From assembly GCA_046758005.1 (NCBI GenBank), contig JBHHZJ010000041.1, positions 1 to 29,042 of the forward strand: a DNA stretch of 29,042 nt. Direction: 5' to 3'. Source of the stretch: JBHHZJ01 sp046758005 (lineage in GTDB: Bacteria > Pseudomonadota > Alphaproteobacteria > Kiloniellales > J153). Below are positions 13,724 to 21,776 of this stretch, piece after piece; position 1 is the stretch's first letter; the number at the start of each line of letters is the position of its first letter. Below the pieces are notes generated by a model that worked only from the letters and a program-made list of their open reading frames with translations, was not told the DNA's origin and did no database searches. The translations under genes and the position numbers were made by a program.

Positions 13724-15244
13724 ATGCTGTGGCTGATCTTCGGCGCGTTGGCCGTGCTCGCGGCGGCGGTCCTGCTGGCGGGCGTGCTGCGCCGTCCCGG
13801 CGCGGCCGGGACCCGCGCCGAGCACGATCTCGAGGTCTTCCGCGCCCAACTGCGCGAGCTGGAACGCGAGGTCGAGGCCGGGTTGCTCGGCGCCGCCGAG
13901 GCCGAGGCCGCCCGGACCGAGATCCAGCGCCGCATGCTGGCGGCCGACGCGGCCCGGCAGGCGGCGCCGGCCCGGGGACCGAGGCGTGCCGATACGGTGC
14001 TGGCGGTGCTGGTCGCGCTCGCCGTGCCCGCCGCCGCCCTCGGGTTGTACCTCGCGCTCGGCAGCCCCCGGACACCGAGCGTGAGCTTTGCCGAGCACCC
14101 CGCGCAGCGCCCGGCCGACGAGGAGCCGGCGAATCCGGCGCTGGCCGACGTCGAAACCATGATGTCGCGACTCGAGCAGCGGCTGGCGGACGACCCGAGC
14201 GACCTCCAGGGGTGGATCATGCTGGGGCGGAGCGCCGCCGTGCTCGGCCGGTACGTCCAGGCGGTCGAAGCCTACGACCATGCGCTCGCGCTGGCCGGAG
14301 ACCTTGCGGAAGTGCATTCGGCCCGCGGCGAGGCCCTGGTCATGGCGGCGCAGGGCCGGGTGGGCGAGGATGCGCGGGCCGCGTTCGCGCGGGCGCTCGC
14401 GCTCGACGGCGCCGACCCGCGGGCCCGCTACTACATGGCCGAGGCCAAGTACCAGGACGGCGACCCGCGCGCGGCGCTGGACGGGTTCGTCGCGCTGCTC
14501 GATGGCGCGCCGGCCGATGCGCCCTGGTACGCCGTGGTGCGCGAGCGCGCGGCGGGGGTGGCCGCCGAGCTGGGCCTGGACCCGGAGGCCGTGCTGCCGA
14601 AGGGCCGTGTCGCCGCGGCCACGCCGCCGGCCGATCCGCGCGCCGCGGCCGAGCGCCTGGCCGGGCGCCTGGAGCGGAATCCCAAGGACTTTCGCGGCTG
14701 GATCGCGCTGGCGCGGGCGCGCATGGCCTTGGGCGATGCGAATGGCGCGCGCGACGCCCTCCGGCGGGGCTCCGAGGTGTATGCCGCCGCGCCCTTCGTG
14801 CAGCAGCAGTTCGAGCAGGCGGCCGCCGAGCTGGGGCTCGGGGCGATTTTGGCCGGACCGCGCGGCCCCAGCGCCGAGGACGTGCAGGCGGCCGGCGAGA
14901 TGACCGACGAAGAGCGCCTCGCCATGATCCGCGGCATGGTCGGGTCGCTCGCCGAGCGGCTGCAAGGTACGCCCGACGATCTCAAGGGCTGGCAGATGCT
15001 GGCGCGCTCCTACAACGTCCTCGGGGAGCCGGGCAAGGCGGTCGCGGCGTATCGCCGGGTCCTGGAGCTCGACGCGCGGGACCCGGACGCCCTCTATTAT
15101 CTCGGCGCCGACGCGCAGCGGCGGGGCGATGCCGCCGGTGCGGCGGCTTACTGGCGGCGCCTTCTGGCGCAGTTGCCGCCGGGGTCCGAGGAGCACACCC
15201 GGCTCCAGGAAGAACTCGACCGCCTGGGCCAGGGCCGGCAATAG
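13724..15244 (+). CDS. ccmI: Cytochrome c maturation protein CcmI (CcmH/CycH-type)
   Basis: This 506-residue protein is of the CcmI/CycH family, which holds apocytochrome c for haem attachment in system I maturation. Layout: membrane helix 1 (about 1-20), a cytoplasmic leucine-zipper-like loop (HDLEVFRAQLRELEREVEAG, then ARTEIQRRMLAAD), membrane helix 2 (about 91-112), and a large periplasmic TPR region. The module R-L-x4-P-x-D-x2-G-W-x2-L-x-R occurs three times, near residues 152, 314 and 411, giving a longer periplasmic part than the roughly 400 residues usual in the family. It is isolated from other ccm genes here. The ATG at 13724 follows a GGACGGCGAG ribosome-binding-like stretch. Confidence 0.85.
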   Translation: MLWLIFGALAVLAAAVLLAGVLRRPGAAGTRAEHDLEVFRAQLRELEREVEAGLLGAAEAEAARTEIQRRMLAADAARQAAPARGPRRADTVLAVLVALAVPAAALGLYLALGSPRTPSVSFAEHPAQRPADEEPANPALADVETMMSRLEQRLADDPSDLQGWIMLGRSAAVLGRYVQAVEAYDHALALAGDLAEVHSARGEALVMAAQGRVGEDARAAFARALALDGADPRARYYMAEAKYQDGDPRAALDGFVALLDGAPADAPWYAVVRERAAGVAAELGLDPEAVLPKGRVAAATPPADPRAAAERLAGRLERNPKDFRGWIALARARMALGDANGARDALRRGSEVYAAAPFVQQQFEQAAAELGLGAILAGPRGPSAEDVQAAGEMTDEERLAMIRGMVGSLAERLQGTPDDLKGWQMLARSYNVLGEPGKAVAAYRRVLELDARDPDALYYLGADAQRRGDAAGAAAYWRRLLAQLPPGSEEHTRLQEELDRLGQGRQ

Positions 15245-15246
15245 GA

Positions 15247-15285
15247 GGGCGCGCGCCCGTCGAGCCTCGCCTAGCAGCCTGCTAG
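15247..15285. terminator. Palindromes between convergent ccmI and phosphatidyltransferase genes
   Basis: The 37-base convergent gap begins with the perfect palindrome GGGCGCGCGCCC (15247-15258). It ends with CTAGCAG-C-CTGCTAG (15271-15285), which overlaps the minus-strand stop codon. Both could form hairpins in either transcript, as expected of a bidirectional terminator zone, though no T-runs are present. Confidence 0.4.
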
Positions 15286-15938
15286 CGCAGCGTCTGCAGG
15301 GTGTGGTGGATGCGCTGGACCGTGCTGACGGCGGTGACGACGAAGAGCAGGTACACCGCGGGCGCGAGCACGTCGAGGCACAGCCCCAGCCCCAGGAGCA
15401 CGATCCGCTCGGCGCGCGTCACGATTCCGACGTTGCACTGCGCGCCCAGGGCCTCCGCGCGTGCCCGGGTGTAGCTGATCAGCACCGAGCCGAGCAGCGC
15501 CAGGACCGCCAGCGCCGCGTCGATGGGCCGGCCGAGCTCGGCGAAGTGATAGGCGATCGCGACGAACATCGCGCCCTCGGAGACGCGGTCGAGGGTCGAA
15601 TCGAGGAACGCCCCGCCCGCCGTGGCCTTGCCTTGCCGGCGCGCGAGGGCGCCGTCGAGCAGGTCGAGCGCGCTGCCCGCGAACCACACGATCCCCGCCA
15701 GCGCCAGCCGGTCGTAAAGGACCAGCACCGCAGCGATCAGGCTGACCAGCGCGCCCGCGACCGTGACTTGGTTCGGCCGCACGCCGAGCCTGTTGAGCGC
15801 GTCGGTCACGGGCATGAGGGCCTGCTCGATCCCGGCGTGCAGCCGGGCGCGAAGCTTCTCGACTTGCACGGCGCTGCCCCGGGGCGGTGCGAGACCCCGC
15901 TCCCGCGCGGCCGGCTGGACCCTTATTTGCCTGGGCAT
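15282..15938 (-). CDS. CDP-alcohol phosphatidyltransferase, probable phosphatidylinositol-phosphate synthase
   Basis: This 218-residue membrane enzyme is of the CDP-alcohol phosphatidyltransferase family, which joins a CDP-lipid to an alcohol. The full signature D-x2-D-G-x2-A-R-x8-G-x3-D-x3-D is present, with D92, D95, D113 and D117 as metal and catalytic residues. About five to six membrane helices are visible. It starts 20 bases after the inositol-1-phosphate synthase stop. The natural prediction is therefore transfer of inositol-1-phosphate (or inositol) onto CDP-diacylglycerol, as in phosphatidylinositol-phosphate synthases. GGGAG about 9-10 bases upstream supports the ATG at 15938. A later GTG (15869) would give the more usual short N-terminus. 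Substrate choice is inferred from the neighbour. Confidence 0.85.
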   Translation of the reverse strand: MPRQIRVQPAARERGLAPPRGSAVQVEKLRARLHAGIEQALMPVTDALNRLGVRPNQVTVAGALVSLIAAVLVLYDRLALAGIVWFAGSALDLLDGALARRQGKATAGGAFLDSTLDRVSEGAMFVAIAYHFAELGRPIDAALAVLALLGSVLISYTRARAEALGAQCNVGIVTRAERIVLLGLGLCLDVLAPAVYLLFVVTAVSTVQRIHHTLQTLR

Positions 15939-15958
15939 TCGGCCCGCTCCCGTTCAGC

Positions 15959-17095
15959 TCATTCGCCCGCCACGGCCTGGCCGGTCCAGCGCGGCGCGGG
16001 GGCCGGCGTCGCGGCCCCGGCGATGAACGACTCCAGCAGCTCCCGGGCCGCCGAATCGCGCATCTGGACCGGCGGGCTCTTCATGTAATAGGCGCACACC
16101 GGCTCGAGCGGGCCGGCGAGGCCGCGGTCCAGTCCCAGCTTGGCGCAGCGCACGGCGTCGATGACCACCCCCGCGCTGTTGGGCGAATCCTGGACCGACA
16201 GCCGCAGTTCCAGCTCGATCGGCGCGCCGCCGAAGCCGCGCCCCTCCATGCGGATGAAGCAGACCTTGTTGTCGTCCTGCCAGGGCACGTAGTCCGATGG
16301 GCCGATGTGAATGTTGCGCGGGTCCAGGCGCACGTCGAGCTGCGACTGCACCGATTCGGTCTTGGAGAGCTTCTTGGACTTCAGGCGCTCGAGGCACAGC
16401 ATGTTCAGGAAGTCCGTGTTGCCGCCCGTGTTCAACTGGTAGGTCCGGTCGAGCCCGACCCCGCGGTCGGCGAACAGGCGCGCCAGCACCCGGTGCACGA
16501 TGGTGGCGCCGACCTGGCTCTTGATGTCGTCGCCGACGATCGGCAGGTTGGCCCGGCGGAACCTGCCGGCCCACTCGGGGTCGGAAGCGATGAACACCGG
16601 CACGCAGTTGACCAGCGCCACCCCGGCCTCCAGGCACGCCTGCGCGTAGTGGCGCACCGCCCGCTCCGAGCCCACCGGCAGATAGCATATCAGCACCTCG
16701 GCCCCGCTGTCGCGCAGCACCTGGGAGACATCGACCGGCGCGTCGTCGGCCGGGCGGAACGACTGGTCCTCCGGGTAGTCGAGCATGTGCGGCGCAAACC
16801 CGTCGAGGATCGGGCCCATCTGCACTCTGACGTGGGACACGCGCATCGCCTTCTGGAACACCCGCGCGCAGTTCGGGCGGGCGAAGATCGCCTCTTCGAC
16901 GGGCCGGCCGACCTTGCGCCGGTCGATGTCGAAAGCGGCAACGATCTCGATATCGCCGCATCCCCACTTGCCGATGCGTGCGTGCATGACGCCGGCGAGC
17001 TCCTCCTCACCGCGGCCGCGATAGAATTCGAGGCCTTGAATCAGTGAGCTGGCGCAGTTGCCGACGCCCGCGACCGCCGTCCTGATCTTTTGCAT
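15959..17095 (-). CDS. ino1: Myo-inositol-1-phosphate synthase
   Basis: This 378-residue NAD-dependent enzyme converts glucose-6-phosphate to L-myo-inositol-1-phosphate. It shows an N-terminal Rossmann segment (VAGVGNCASSLIQGLEFY), the GDDIKSQVGATIVHRVLA catalytic stretch, LNTGGNTDFLNM, and SDYVPWQDDNKVCFIRMEG, all characteristic of the short prokaryotic Ino1 group. The length is close to mycobacterial Ino1. A GAGGAGGAA purine stretch and GGAGAG immediately precede the ATG at 17095. It is the first gene of a two-gene operon with the CDP-alcohol phosphatidyltransferase. This enzyme is uncommon in Proteobacteria and more typical of Actinobacteria, archaea and some thermophiles. Confidence 0.93.
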   Translation of the reverse strand: MQKIRTAVAGVGNCASSLIQGLEFYRGRGEEELAGVMHARIGKWGCGDIEIVAAFDIDRRKVGRPVEEAIFARPNCARVFQKAMRVSHVRVQMGPILDGFAPHMLDYPEDQSFRPADDAPVDVSQVLRDSGAEVLICYLPVGSERAVRHYAQACLEAGVALVNCVPVFIASDPEWAGRFRRANLPIVGDDIKSQVGATIVHRVLARLFADRGVGLDRTYQLNTGGNTDFLNMLCLERLKSKKLSKTESVQSQLDVRLDPRNIHIGPSDYVPWQDDNKVCFIRMEGRGFGGAPIELELRLSVQDSPNSAGVVIDAVRCAKLGLDRGLAGPLEPVCAYYMKSPPVQMRDSAARELLESFIAGAATPAPAPRWTGQAVAGE

Positions 17096-17534
17096 CTCTC
17101 CAGATTCCTCCTCGATCCCTCTGCCGCCATCGCGTGGGCAGCACGCCGGTCGGCCCCCTTTCGATATCCGGTCGTGTCCAGTGAGTTATCGTCGGCGGAT
17201 GGGTTCCCTCCCGGCTCTCCCTAAGCCCCTCAAATGTGGGCCAAGTGGCCCTCTCATCGCAACAGGGAAAAAACCTTGCGCACGACGCCGGCGCGCCCGT
17301 GCGCCGGCCGCGGAGAACGATGGGAGCGCAGCCGTGGGGTCTCCGCCGCCACCGAACGGCCGTCGGGAGTCCATGCCGTACGCCTCCGGGGCGCCGGGCG
17401 CGGCCGGTTCGTTCTTCCCGGGCCTCCTTGCGACCATGGCCGATTCCGGCGATTGCGGCCGCACGCGGCCTGTGACAACCTTTCGCCGCCCGCCGGCGCG
17501 CGCGGCCAAGCGGGCGAGAGGGAGGAACACGTCC
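17096..17534. other. Divergent intergenic region between ino1 and the MetE-like gene
   Basis: This 439-base gap holds no convincing gene. It must contain the divergent promoters for ino1 and the MetE-like gene. The only AT-richer patch is around 17260-17280. An open frame runs through from 17058 on the plus strand, but its translation is low-complexity Pro/Arg/Ala text without family resemblance. I saw no B12, SAM or SAH riboswitch-like conserved core, although these would be plausible for a methionine-synthase-type gene. Confidence 0.6.
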
Positions 17535-18587
17535 ATGCCGCTGCTGACCACGACCATCGGGGCCTATCCCAAGCCGGACTTCGTCCCGATTCCCGACTGG
17601 TTCCGCGCCGAGGCGGGGCCGGACACGGCCAATCCGACCAGGGAATACCTGAACGCGCTGGCCCGCATGGGCGCGGAGGCCGAGGAAATCTTCGCCCGTG
17701 GCGTCAGACAGGCGGTCGAGGAGCAGGTCGAGGCCGGGATCGACATCCCCACCGACGGCGAGGTCAAGCGGGAAAACTACATCCACTACCACTGCCGCCA
17801 CCTCGAGGGCATCGACTTCGACACCCTGACCCCCAAGGACCTGCGCGGCGGCGCCTACACGGCGGAGCTGCCGTCGATCACCGGGCCGGTCAGGGCGCGC
17901 GATCACTTTCTCGCCGCGGACTGGAAGCTGGCGCAGTCCTTCACCGACCGGCCGGTCAAGATCACGATGCCCGGCCCCATGACGATCGCCGACACCACGG
18001 TCGACCTGCACTACGGCGACGAGGAGACGCTTTGCGCCGACCTCGCCGACGCGCTCAACGGGGAGGTGCGTTCGCTCGCCGAGGCCGGCTGCGCCTGGAT
18101 CCAGATCGACGAGCCGGTGTTCGCCCGCAAACCGGAACGCGCGCTCGAGTTCGGCGTGGAGCACCTGGATCGCTGCTTCCACGGCGTTCCGGCCGGCGTC
18201 AACCGGGTCATGCACATGTGCTGCGGCTATCCGGACCGGCTCGACCGGGACGACTATCCCAAGGCCCACCCGGGCGCCTACTTCCGCTTGGCCGAGGCGG
18301 TGGACCGAACCTGCGTGGATGCGGTGTCCATCGAGGACGCGCACCGGCACAACGACCTGTCCCTGCTCGAGCGCTTCGCGCGCGCCAAGGTGGTCCTGGG
18401 CGTCGTCGCCATCGCCAAGAGCCGCGTCGAGCCGGTCGAGGAGATCCGGGACCGGCTGAAGGCGGCATTGGGGCACATCGACGCCGAGCGCCTGATCGCC
18501 GCGCCCGATTGCGGGCTGGGTCTGCTCGGCCAGGATCTCGCGCGCGCCAAGCTGCGCAACCTGTGCGCGGCGGCCCACGCGCTTTGA
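17535..18587 (+). CDS. Cobalamin-independent methionine synthase (MetE) catalytic-domain protein
   Basis: This 350-residue protein corresponds to the C-terminal catalytic barrel of MetE, without the N-terminal barrel of full-length MetE (about 750 residues). The zinc ligands appear in order: H227 and C229 in MHMCCGYPD, E267 in IEDAHRHND and C326 in APDCGLG. The substrate-site IQIDEPVF motif (189-196) is also present. The ATG at 17535 is chosen over longer frames because GGAGG lies 9 bases upstream and MPLLTTTIGAYPKP is the family N-terminus. Stand-alone forms transfer methyl groups from donors other than methyl-tetrahydropteroyltriglutamate in several organisms, so the methyl donor and acceptor here are unknown. 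No metabolic partner gene is adjacent. Confidence 0.88.
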   Translation: MPLLTTTIGAYPKPDFVPIPDWFRAEAGPDTANPTREYLNALARMGAEAEEIFARGVRQAVEEQVEAGIDIPTDGEVKRENYIHYHCRHLEGIDFDTLTPKDLRGGAYTAELPSITGPVRARDHFLAADWKLAQSFTDRPVKITMPGPMTIADTTVDLHYGDEETLCADLADALNGEVRSLAEAGCAWIQIDEPVFARKPERALEFGVEHLDRCFHGVPAGVNRVMHMCCGYPDRLDRDDYPKAHPGAYFRLAEAVDRTCVDAVSIEDAHRHNDLSLLERFARAKVVLGVVAIAKSRVEPVEEIRDRLKAALGHIDAERLIAAPDCGLGLLGQDLARAKLRNLCAAAHAL

Positions 18588-18642
18588 GGCCGGCCTCGGA
18601 AACGTGCGGCTTCACGGCGGCGGTCGGGTCGGTCGAAGGGTG

Positions 18643-18915
18643 CTATTCCTCGACCGCCTTCGACACCGCGCGGCGGCGGTGCCAGATGGCGCGTTTGGCG
18701 GCGACCGCGCCGTAGGTGGCCACGGCGTAAGGCACGAGGTAGGTCAGACCCATCTTGAGCAGGTCCGGCGCCGCGCCGGCCAGGACGACGTCGCCCTGGT
18801 TGATGAGCGTCAGGATGGTGCCGACGACAAGGGCGACGACGAGCGCGTCGCGCGGCGTGCCGTCCGAGGTCGCCATGCGCCACAGGCTCGGTATCGTTTC
18901 ACCGCGGTCGGACAC
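18643..18915 (-). CDS. NrtS-like small membrane protein (putative nitrate/nitrite transporter)
   Basis: This 90-residue protein has two membrane segments (about 25-40 and 52-70). It resembles the NrtS family by its ALVVALVVGTILTLINQGD helix and its LLKMGLTYLVPYAVATYGAV segment. NrtS pairs are described as nitrate/nitrite transporters in marine cyanobacteria, and family members are widespread elsewhere with unknown roles. The start is GTG at 18915 with a G-rich AAGGGGGAA upstream. It lies 57 bases downstream of the livM-type gene on the same strand, so it could be the last gene of that operon or independent. Confidence 0.72.
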   Translation of the reverse strand: MSDRGETIPSLWRMATSDGTPRDALVVALVVGTILTLINQGDVVLAGAAPDLLKMGLTYLVPYAVATYGAVAAKRAIWHRRRAVSKAVEE

Positions 18916-18972
18916 CCTGGTTCCCCCTTGATCGGCCGGAAGCCGGGATCCCGTCGCCCGGCCGGCCCTGCC

Positions 18973-19941
18973 CTACCACAGGTACTTCTTGAGGCCGGCC
19001 AGTCCCTTCGGGGCGAAGATCATGACGATGATCAGGAGCGCGCCGAACAGCACCAGGCGCCAGGCCTCGAGCTCGCGAAAGTATTCCTGAAAGCCGATCA
19101 GCAGGAACCCGGCGAACAGCGACCCCCAGAGCGTGCCCCGGCCGCCGACGTAGGCGATGGTCAAGATCTCCACCGTGCGCGGCACGCCGAACTCCTCCGG
19201 GGTCGGGGAAAGGATGCCGATGTAGTGGGCGTACCAGGCGCCGACGACGCCGGTCAGCGCACAGGCCACCGTGAAGTTGATGAGTTTGTATTTGGTCGTG
19301 TTGAGGCCGAGGCTTTCGGTCGCCAGCTGGTCCTCGCGGATCGCCCTGAAGGCGAGGCCCACCTTGGAATGCACGAGGATCCACATGGCGGCGAACACAA
19401 GCGCCGCGATGACCATCAGCAGGTAGTAGTAGTTGAGCAGCGCGCCCCGCGCGAAGTCGATGCCCAGGAGGTTCGGGAAGGGATCGACGGTGAGGCCCAG
19501 CACGCCGCGGGTGTAATGGGGCGTGTTGGAAATGGTGAAGCGCAGGGCCTCGGCCACGAACCAGGTGGTCAGCGCCAGGTAGAGGCCGCGCAGCCGGAGC
19601 GTGATGACCCCCGTGAGCAGCCCCATCAGGCCGCCGCAAACCCCGCCGATGAAGAGGCCGAACCAGGGGCTGATGCCGTAGTGGAAGGAGGCCAGCGCCG
19701 AGCCGTAGGACCCGGCGGCGATGAACCCGGCGTAGCCGAAGTTCGTCAGCCCGGCATAGCCCAGCATCAGGTCGTAGATTGCGCCCAGAATTCCGAACAT
19801 CAGGGCGGAGATGAACACCGTGGTGATGAAGCGGTTGTCCGCAACGGGCGGGATGAAGATCAAGAGCGCGAGCAGGACGGCGAGTTTCAGAACCCGCAGC
19901 GGCGTCAGGCCGTTGATCGTGCGCGAGACCGCGGCGGTCAC
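18973..19941 (-). CDS. HAAT ABC transporter permease, LivM-type (importer 1)
   Basis: This 322-residue permease is of the LivM group, with about eight to ten membrane helices. It forms the channel with the LivH-type partner. Family landmarks are LGYAGLTNFGYAGFIAAGSY (residues about 65-84), the cytoplasmic coupling loop around LAFRAIREDQLATESLGLN and GGRGTLWGSLFAGFLL near the C-terminus, ending with IFAPKGLAGLKKYLW. Its start overlaps the livH-type stop by four bases, indicating coupled translation. The substrate cannot be read from the permease. The family carries branched-chain amino acids, urea, short amides, aromatic acids and others. Confidence 0.93.
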   Translation of the reverse strand: MTAAVSRTINGLTPLRVLKLAVLLALLIFIPPVADNRFITTVFISALMFGILGAIYDLMLGYAGLTNFGYAGFIAAGSYGSALASFHYGISPWFGLFIGGVCGGLMGLLTGVITLRLRGLYLALTTWFVAEALRFTISNTPHYTRGVLGLTVDPFPNLLGIDFARGALLNYYYLLMVIAALVFAAMWILVHSKVGLAFRAIREDQLATESLGLNTTKYKLINFTVACALTGVVGAWYAHYIGILSPTPEEFGVPRTVEILTIAYVGGRGTLWGSLFAGFLLIGFQEYFRELEAWRLVLFGALLIIVMIFAPKGLAGLKKYLW

Positions 19942-20855
19942 GGCCGCTCTCCGGGCGCCGTGAACAGGCCGGAGGGCCTGAAGATCAGGATCAAGATGAT
20001 GATCATGGGCGTCAGCACGGCCTGCCAGCCCGCCGACATGAAGAAGATGGCGTAGGCCTCGATGATCCCCAGCAGGAAGCCGCCGGCGATCGCGCCGGGG
20101 ATGTTGCCGAGCCCGCCCAGGATGACCACGGCGAAGCTCTTGAGCACCGGCTGATAGCCCACCGTCGGGAAGGCCGGGAAGATGGAGATCAACATGGCGC
20201 CCGCCACGCCGGCCAGCGCCGCCCCGAGGCCGAAGGCCACCGTGTAGACGCGGTCGACGTTGATGCCCAGCGTCTGCGCCGCCTCGGCGTGCTGGGCGGT
20301 GGCGCGGATCGCTTTGCCCATGTTGGTGAACTTGATGTAGGCCGCGAGCAGGCCGACGATGATCACGGCCATGGCGAGGATCCCGAGCCGCTCGTAGCTG
20401 ATGTTGACGTCGCCGATGGTGAAGCCGCCCGGGATCATCTCGGTGATGCCGCGGCGGCGGCTGCCGAAGGCCACCAGCGCCAGGTTCTGCAGGATTACCA
20501 TCAACCCGATGGTGAGCACGAAGGAATCCAGGAGCCAGTCCCGGCCCGCCCGGTGGCGCAGCGGCTCCACCAGGCCGCGCTCCAGAAGCATGCCGACAAA
20601 AAAGAGAACGACGCCGGCGGCGGCGATGCCGGCGAGGAACGGCAAGCCGAGGTAAACGCTCACCGCGAACATCACGTAGGTGCCGATCATGAAGAGTTCG
20701 CCGTGGGCGAAGTTGACGACCCCCAGGATGCCGAAGATCAAGGACAGACCAATGCCCATGAGCGCGTACATCGCACCGCGCACCAGCCCCTGGAAGACCA
20801 GCTCGCTCATGATGGCGGGATCGGTGAGGAAGTTGATGTCGGGCATCAGATCCAT
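19938..20855 (-). CDS. HAAT ABC transporter permease, LivH-type (importer 1)
   Basis: This 305-residue LivH-type permease has about eight helices. It shows the characteristic RGAMYALMGIGLSLIFGILG and VVNFAHGELFMIGTY near the N-terminus, the coupling-loop motif MGKAIRATAQHAEAAQTLGI and GGLGNIPGAIAGGFLLGIIE near the C-terminus. Its ATG at 20855 overlaps the end of the LivF-type ATPase gene by 10 bases, and a second in-frame Met (20846) is a possible alternative start. With the LivM-type partner it forms the transmembrane dimer of importer 1. Confidence 0.93.
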   Translation of the reverse strand: MDLMPDINFLTDPAIMSELVFQGLVRGAMYALMGIGLSLIFGILGVVNFAHGELFMIGTYVMFAVSVYLGLPFLAGIAAAGVVLFFVGMLLERGLVEPLRHRAGRDWLLDSFVLTIGLMVILQNLALVAFGSRRRGITEMIPGGFTIGDVNISYERLGILAMAVIIVGLLAAYIKFTNMGKAIRATAQHAEAAQTLGINVDRVYTVAFGLGAALAGVAGAMLISIFPAFPTVGYQPVLKSFAVVILGGLGNIPGAIAGGFLLGIIEAYAIFFMSAGWQAVLTPMIIILILIFRPSGLFTAPGERP

Positions 20856-21556
20856 TCCCTGATGATCTCTTCGAGCCGCGCCTCGAAGTCTTCGTGCGGG
20901 CCGTGGTGGCTGTTCTCGCCCAGGTTCAGCACATAAACGTAGTCCGCAAACTCAATGGACTTCTTCACGTTTTGATCCACCATCACGATGGTGAAGTGGT
21001 GCTCCTTCAGTTTCGAGATTTCCGCGTAGACCTGGTCGACCAGCTTGGGCATCAAACCGACGGAGGGCTCGTCAAGCAGCAGGGTCTTGGGGCCGGTCAT
21101 GGTGAGGCGCGCGATTTCGAGCATGCGTTGCTGCCCGCCCGAGAGCGACCCGGCGTTCTGGCCGCGCTTGTCCCTGAGCACCGGGAAGCGTTCGTAGAGC
21201 TCCTCGAAGGCGCGGGCGACGGCTGCCTTGTCGTTGCGGAAGATCCAGGCGCCCAGCTCCAGGTTCTCTTGCACCGTCATCTTGGGGAAGACGCTGTGGC
21301 CCTGAAGCAGGTAGGCGATGCCTTCCTGGAGCATGCGTTCCGGCGGCAGGCCGTTGATGGACTTGCCGTAGTGCAGGATCTCGCCCCGGCTCGGCTGAAT
21401 GTAGCCGTAGATGGTTTTGAGCAGCGTCGATTTGCCGGCGCCGTTGGGCCCGATGATGGCGGTGACCAGCCCCTCCCGGGCCGTCAGGTTTACGCCTTTG
21501 AGGATCGGGACCTCCTTGGTGTAGCCCGAGACGATGTCTCTGACTTCCAGGCTCAT
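20846..21556 (-). CDS. HAAT ABC transporter ATPase, LivF-type (importer 1)
   Basis: This 236-residue ATP-binding subunit energises importer 1. It has Walker A GPNGAGKST (about residues 36-44), signature LSGGQQRMLEIARL, Walker B LLLDEP and a switch His region. The LivF-type motif before the Q-loop reads YLLQGHSVFPKMTVQENL, where most LivF proteins read VPEGR or similar. The ATG at 21556 is chosen because MSLEVRDIVSGY is the family start and GGAG lies about 8 bases upstream. A much longer in-frame extension (to 21844) is low-complexity and overlaps the upstream gene. An unexplained 220-base gap separates it from the LivG-type gene. Confidence 0.92.
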   Translation of the reverse strand: MSLEVRDIVSGYTKEVPILKGVNLTAREGLVTAIIGPNGAGKSTLLKTIYGYIQPSRGEILHYGKSINGLPPERMLQEGIAYLLQGHSVFPKMTVQENLELGAWIFRNDKAAVARAFEELYERFPVLRDKRGQNAGSLSGGQQRMLEIARLTMTGPKTLLLDEPSVGLMPKLVDQVYAEISKLKEHHFTIVMVDQNVKKSIEFADYVYVLNLGENSHHGPHEDFEARLEEIIREWI

Positions 21557-21776
21557 GGCCGCGCTCCGCAGGGTTCCCGCACGATCACACGGGACCGTTG
21601 GCGCGGCCCGCCGCCGGAACGCGGTCTCGGCGCCGGCATCCGTCTCGCCGCCGAGCTCCAGGGTGGGCCGGGGGGATGGAACGACGCACCCTTTTCGGCG
21701 TCCGTGCGATGCCCCGCCGACGCAGCGCCTGGATGTGGCCGGGGGAGGGAAGACCCATCGCGCGCCCTCGCTCTTG
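21557..21776 (-). other. Unexplained 220-base gap inside importer operon 1
   Basis: The other genes in this operon overlap or nearly abut, yet 220 GC-rich bases separate the LivG-type stop from the LivF-type start. No convincing small gene, promoter or strong hairpin was found. An imperfect dyad (GTTCCCG around 21570 and CGGGACC around 21590) is the only structure noted. It may be a leader for the distal genes or a deletion scar. Confidence 0.4.

Noticed and set aside
12668..15241. An 857-residue minus-strand open frame across DUF1194 and ccmI
   Set aside because: It is Arg/Gly/His-rich text with no family resemblance, opposite two recognisable plus-strand proteins.
17058..17534. Extension of the MetE-like gene or a separate gene in the divergent gap
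   Set aside because: The translation is Pro/Arg/Ala-rich and unlike MetE, and the ATG at 17535 has GGAGG at ideal spacing.
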